Assembly: GCA_033675545.1 (NCBI GenBank)
Contig: JAWDGP010000286.1
Coordinates: 478,501-542,500 of the forward strand
Length of the DNA: 64,000 nucleotides
Source: Elysia crispata
Taxonomy: Eukaryota > Mollusca > Gastropoda > Plakobranchidae
Direction: 5' to 3'
A program made the translations under genes and the position numbers. The notes under the pieces are model-generated. The model searched no databases, had not been told where the DNA came from, and saw nothing but the letters and a program-made list of their open reading frames with translations. Of the stretch, positions 58,917 through 64,000 are shown piece by piece; positions within the stretch are counted from its first letter, which is position 1; each line of letters begins with the position of its first letter.

Positions 58917-60800
58917 GAAGATAACTGCAATTTTGTTACATAAGAAAGTAAATTTATCCATTTTTTCGCCGATAGCTTAATTTACACGACAGTCTGAATC
59001 TAAAGGAACTTCTGATTATTTTATTTGGTTTTTTGCTGCAAAAAGTTCAATATTACTTGCTCTGTATAGAAACATGAATACATGTAGCTTTTATATATAT
59101 ATATATGACCCATTGCCAAATACAGGTAGCTTAGATCTATCATGATTTTACGCCCATATGGCATGCCTTTATCTTGAAAGTTATAGACATTTCTATATAA
59201 CTCAAAGAAGCAAAGTTGTAGTACAGACCTTTGTTGGAGATATCATATACTTTTTTATATAAGTAGTTCAGTATTGACAGAGTTATTGCCCTTGATTGAT
59301 TACGCAATATTTAAACGGAGTTATTGATATTTTACTCTAAAAATAATCATATTTTGGATACACTTTAAGCGAAAAAACGTTCCAATAATCTTTTAATTTA
59401 GGATAAAAGCTTAAATAAGATGTTTATTTTTCATTCTAGCCAGAAATTGCCCTTGATACTTAAAAAAGCATGAAAAAAACATCTTTTTCAAGCGCTCATA
59501 GTCAAAACATTCTTAATTGAACAAATATTTTCTTTTTTAAGGATTATATGTTGTAAGAGTATATTATGAAAAATATCAGACCCCGTACTATTTGGAAGTA
59601 CTCCACAGACTCATAAATTTATCATTAAGTACTACATGTAATGTTTCTTTAGTCTAAAATTGCCTATCTATCAGGGTTATTGTTTGGGAATGTGTTCAAA
59701 ATTATTTGTATCCTTCTACTCATTATACTGTTCCATTATAAAAAACTACATAAAGACAAAAAAAATATGTAAAAAAAACAAACAAAATGTAAACAAGTCA
59801 TGCCACTCTCTGCTAATAAGTTCAACTACTCAAGAATGAGACTTGTGAATTAATTAAAAAAAATTAATGTAAGAGGTTCTATTTTCTTGTCACTATCTTT
59901 ATTAAGTTTTAATTTTCATGAAAAATTGTCAGGTCAAAAACGAACAAAGGAAAGAACTGATAAACAAACAATCAACTGCAATTCTTTAACAAATTCCATA
60001 ACACTGATCATGTCAAAGATTTAAAAAAATAAAGAACTATGCAAAGAAAGTTTATTGAAATTATGTTGCATCATGAAAATCAAAATAAATTATTGGTATA
60101 CTTTATTGTAAACAGTATTGCTCTTTTGTCTAAAAACAAGCATTTTGCACACATTAGTACTTTCCAAGCAGTGGACATATAATTCATATAATTCAAAGAA
60201 GAGCAGATGTATGTCATACAGAAATAAAAAGCTAGAAATCATAATGATAATCACTTCATCCAACTTGATATTTCCCCTTCATTTAAAAAAGTTGCAAAGA
60301 ATGGGCCTTTTTGTAAACATATACATTTGTTAGGATTATAGCATGAAAATTTACAACTCCTATTTAAAATGTGATTTTATTAATTACACGTTTATTTAAA
60401 TCAAATGAGATTGAACTATACATACACCAAACTGGTCACTTAAGTATTTTTTCACACAATCCACCAAGAATAAAATTTCATTCATGACATAAAGCATCAG
60501 ATGCATTTTAACTGACCTTTCATCATTCTAATTTGCATTGAGAAGTGTTCTTGATAAGTTGTGTTTAAATTGGGCTTTTCATTGACACCTACACATGTAA
60601 TACGTCATAAATCCCAGATGAAATGAGAAGCCTAACTACTATTTGATGATGAGTCAATTTTAAAAACTTCAAATCATAGGCATTCAAAGTCAAAAGTGTT
60701 AACAGAACTGAAGAAGAATTTTTCTTCAGGTATCAGAGAACCACCTTAAATTTGAATCATATACCGTACTATGCATTTCTGTAAACAATATCAACAAACA
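58917..60800. other. gene-free stretch
   Basis: AT-rich with an (AT)n run near 59094-59106. No coding exon or RNA gene seen. On the minus strand an AATAAA at about 60388 could serve the candidate gene to the right. Confidence 0.45.
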
Positions 60801-61081
60801 TATTTTGTAGATTCAACTAAAGAAAAATCGACCAAATAAAATTAAAATTTCAGCTTCACAACTAAAATGTAAATGATATGTAATGTTCAAGCTGAATATT
60901 TTCAGCTTCAGGCCCACTTTAGTAGAGTCATTGACTTTTTCAATTTGTATCTCATAGTCATACTGCTTTTTATATTTTGCTGCTCCTGCTTTAAGTTGCC
61001 CCAACAATTCTTTACCAGTAATTTCTGCTTCAAGCAATAGGCTGCCCATTTTCAGGATCTGTCTTTAGCCTGGTATTCTGC

Positions 61082-63480
61082 TTCATGCTTGGCTTTTGGA
61101 TGTTTTCTTTGGACGAACAAGCTTCTTTTTCTTTGGCCATAAATTCATGAAAAACTGAAAAAAAAAAAAAAAAAAAAAAGAGACTATTGAAAGGTACCAT
61201 TCTAAATGGCTTAAATTGTATTCTAAAGACAAATCTAAAATCATGCAATAGCAATTCTAGAGACGAAAATCAGGATTAGATTCATTTTAGCCTCTTGACT
61301 AATAACGCTTGAGTAGAAACTGAAACAACAACAAAAAAGGAGGAGTCAAGTCTACACAATTTCTCCTCCAACTGATGTTTTTTTTTTATTTTATAAAAAA
61401 GAAATGGAAAATTAAGCGCATGAAGGTATTTTATAGTAATTAAATTGACCTTTTAATTTTCTGTGGTGCTCTTACTATAGGTGGAGTAGAGCTGTTTTGA
61501 TTGTGAAACTTCTAAAATGGATAACTATCATACATGATGCTAACAAATACCAGTAATAACTGCTACACTTAACAAGAATAGATGGAAGTGAAAAAATCCT
61601 TGACCTCTTGATTACTTGTGCTAAAGACAAAAAACTTTTTTTGTCAAAAGGGTAAATGTAATAGTCTTCATAATATCTAGACAAAAAATAATGCTGAATG
61701 ATTATTCAAGAGAAAAATTTGAATAAAATTCTTATCAGCACTGATAACTGCTTTAAAGGGTTTGTATTATTGTCTGCTGCATGATTGATGTCATCTGCCA
61801 TCTGGATAATAAAAAATTAAAAAAAAATTGTTCATATTTTCCTTCTACTTTGTTAAAAGTTATCCTGAGTGATAAACCATTATTATTAAACATATTGTCC
61901 AATTAAGAGGTAGCTGCATAGATTTCATCTTATGAAACTGTGTGAATGGTTTAATGTCAAAAACAAACAGTATCCGGTGTGTGGGTTTTTATCAAATTTA
62001 TAAAAAGCATTTCATTCTATCCATAGAAATCAAAACTAGACTGTGAGATAAGCATTACAACTGGACCACTACTCCCAAACAGTTTTCCAAAAACTTAAGG
62101 AAATATCTTCCAATACCGGTACTTAAAACATTACAAATCTCTCACTGTTTAATTCCAACAACTAATATAATAAACTTTAAGAAATAATATTTGAAAATAA
62201 TAACTTAATTTCCAGAAATAGGAACTTGCACTACTTTCAGGAATGGTGGCTATCTGATATGATGAAAACAGTGCTCTATAGTTAAATCCCTTGAAAGTTT
62301 GCATCTAGATCTAGATCTAGATTGTTGAAAACCTTCTTTAAGTTATCAATATTTAAACATTAAAATTAAGTTGCTGTTTTGGCACACTTTATAAAAATGA
62401 AGCATCAGAGAAAATATAATAATTTATTTACTATTCTTGGAATTGGTTCACTTACACAAAAAGACAAGCACATTTTCCTGCCCCTTAAATTTTTTGCACA
62501 ATCTACCCTTGAATGAGTTAAAAACAAATTCTTTCCTGCAATAAACATACAATTTTCTCATATATGGATTTTGCATAATGATCTAGATCTAGATATTTAT
62601 AATTTTCATTTTGCTTAACTTAGCCAAATCAGTTTCAAAGAAAACAATTTCCTGTAGCAATCCTGGGAAAGTTTGTCAGCATATTCTCTACCTTTGACTG
62701 CTGTAACATATGTAGATATAAAAGCCACATAGTATCATTCATAAAACTTTTCAAAAGAAAACAAAATGAAAAATGCAGGTTTCCTGCACTTCTCCAATAA
62801 CTAGATCTAGATCTAGATCCATCAAACTTACACAAATTGACAAAGAAGTTATTCCTGTTCAATTTTGTAAAAGTTATCTCACAGCTCTAATAAATGCACA
62901 AAGATGTTGGCTCTAAAACTAAATATAAATTTCAAAAGATTAGGAGAACTGTTCTAGCTTTACTGTCTACACTTCTTAAAAAAGCCATAACTTTTCTTTA
63001 AATCTGAACCTTTTCATAACTTTTCCGAAAAATATGGTTTGACATGAAAACAATCGTGTCAAATCGTGTTAAGTGAGAGAAGATCCTAATCTTTATGAGA
63101 ACAATAAGAAAAACCGAAAATTTATATTAATACTTTCCAAGTTACAAAGAATACGACTATGCCGAACTTGATGGATACCTTTTCTTGAGATGAATTATCT
63201 AGATCTACATTTTCCAAGTAACTTACACAAAAATGACGAGTGAGACGCCATGACAGTATAGTCAATTCCTTGACTCTTTAGTAAGTTATCCAAAAACAAG
63301 TTGATGTTAAGAAAAGAGAAAAGAAGTCATAGCGAAATAAAAAACTATCGTTAAACAGAACTCACCTATGAAGATAGATTTGAGAGACTTTGAATGCGAT
63401 GTTATGCAGGGCAGATCTACCGGTCGGACTAACTCTCAAGAGCCATTCTTAGTTTGACGCGAAAAATGTGAAAGGTCATT
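61082..63480 (-). other. candidate small spliced gene, product not recognised
   Basis: Minus-strand splice-like signals over 2.4 kb. A presumed non-coding first exon ends at 63366 (CATAG/GTGAGT) in a locally CpG-richer patch. A second exon with an ATG at 63251 encodes MASHSSFL and a GTAAGT donor after 63227. Possible internal exons are near 61815-61760 (MADDINHAADNNTNPLKQ) and 61503-61468 (KFHNQNSSTPPI, GTAAGA donor). A last exon follows a long T tract at about 61155 and reads FFMNLWPKKKKLVRPKKTSK then SQA and stop. I could not join these with consistent phase throughout and recognise no family. One or more pieces may be chance. Confidence 0.3.
62303..62325. repeat. AGATCTAGATCT motif (one of many copies)
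   Basis: ATCTAGATCTAGATCTAGAT-type palindrome. Similar short copies occur near 12736, 30880, 33743, 35152, 35191, 57745, 62583, 62803 and 63198. Confidence 0.85.
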
Positions 63481-64000
63481 GTGAGATCTTTTTTCGAAAG
63501 TAATATCCGACAAGGCGAGCGGACATTCAAAACAACTTTTCTCTTTTTCATATACTTTGAAATCTTAAAATTAGGAAATATCCAGAGAATTTATAATTTA
63601 AAAAATGAGGTTGTTAATATTTTGTCCACTTTGTTTTTTTCGCATAACTTTCGTCACGGTTTTTGACACGAAAACGCACTTTGGCGATAATAAGACTAGA
63701 CTCAACCCCCGACCACTTATTTTTTGGGGGCTTTAAGATTATTTTTCAACCCAACTGAATTCCTCGTCATGGTTTTTTTTAAAAATGAGCTAGTTTCTTA
63801 GACATGTATTAGATTTTGGTAGATTCAAACACCTAGGTGTATTTGATGGGAAAATCTTATGTTAAGTTATGAATTTTTAAAACACCCGTAAGACATAATC
63901 AACGATTTTTTTCAGTAAAAAAGTAATGGAACCCATGGCTACACTCCTTCCAATGTCTCAGGAGAGAAAAGTAACCTTTGAAGCCTTCTTAAAATGATTT
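63481..64000. other. right-edge sequence, no feature recognised
   Basis: A few CpG-containing words at 63490-63525 suggest proximity to a transcription start. The plus-strand open frame at 63481-63666 has no recognisable content. Confidence 0.35.

Noticed and set aside
60813..61049. 78-codon minus-strand frame starting MGSLLLEAEITGKELL
   Set aside because: Protein-like composition in its first half, but it overlaps other frames, lacks a splice acceptor in phase and matches nothing I know. Left as part of the unresolved candidate locus.

Overview
This is animal nuclear DNA: AT-rich, with spliced genes whose small exons (25-213 bp) are separated by long introns, no bacterial-style operons, and many decayed transposons. 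The palindromic motif AGATCTAGATCT recurs across the window. Together with the divergence of the two recognisable proteins from human, this makes me think of a mollusc, probably a gastropod. That placement is an inference from style, not from a diagnostic marker.

Layout. (1) 500-9687, minus strand: ALKBH3, the AlkB-family Fe(II)/2-oxoglutarate DNA/RNA demethylase. Six exons could be joined in frame (298 codons). The last exon lies beyond the left edge. Its introns carry a long (AG)n array, a pogo/Tigger-like non-autonomous element and a frameshifted mariner transposase remnant. (2) 9.7-13.1 kb: a region between the divergent genes ALKBH3 and XPO4, with a 250-bp inverted-repeat element and a decayed pogo-type transposase tail. 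(3) 13105-45545, plus strand: XPO4 (exportin-4), reconstructed end to end as 27 coding exons, 3528 nt including the stop, 1175 residues. All junctions are GT-AG except the 24th intron, which needs a GC donor. Its introns hold a 29-bp palindromic tandem array, a LINE reverse-transcriptase fragment, about four copies of a ~125-bp degenerate tandem repeat, a 58-bp perfect duplication at an acceptor, a duplicated donor, a hAT-like miniature element, and a stretch of degenerate trinucleotide sequence. (4) 45.5-58.1 kb: about 12.6 kb with no exon I can recognise (long 3' UTR and/or intergenic DNA). (5) 58.2-58.9 kb: a second 3' fragment of the same LINE family next to a foldback element, which has a relative at 54.8 kb. 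(6) 60.8-63.5 kb, minus strand: splice signals and a CpG-richer start region that suggest a small unidentified gene.

The two recognised genes have unrelated jobs: ALKBH3 repairs alkylated nucleic acid, and XPO4 transports proteins such as eIF5A and Smad3 between nucleus and cytoplasm. They are transcribed divergently about 3.4 kb apart, and nothing in the sequence argues for shared function. I did not find a new multi-gene system. The most interesting material is the exon-edge duplications in XPO4, its GC-AG intron, the palindromic AGATCTAGATCT repeat, and the layered transposon remnants.
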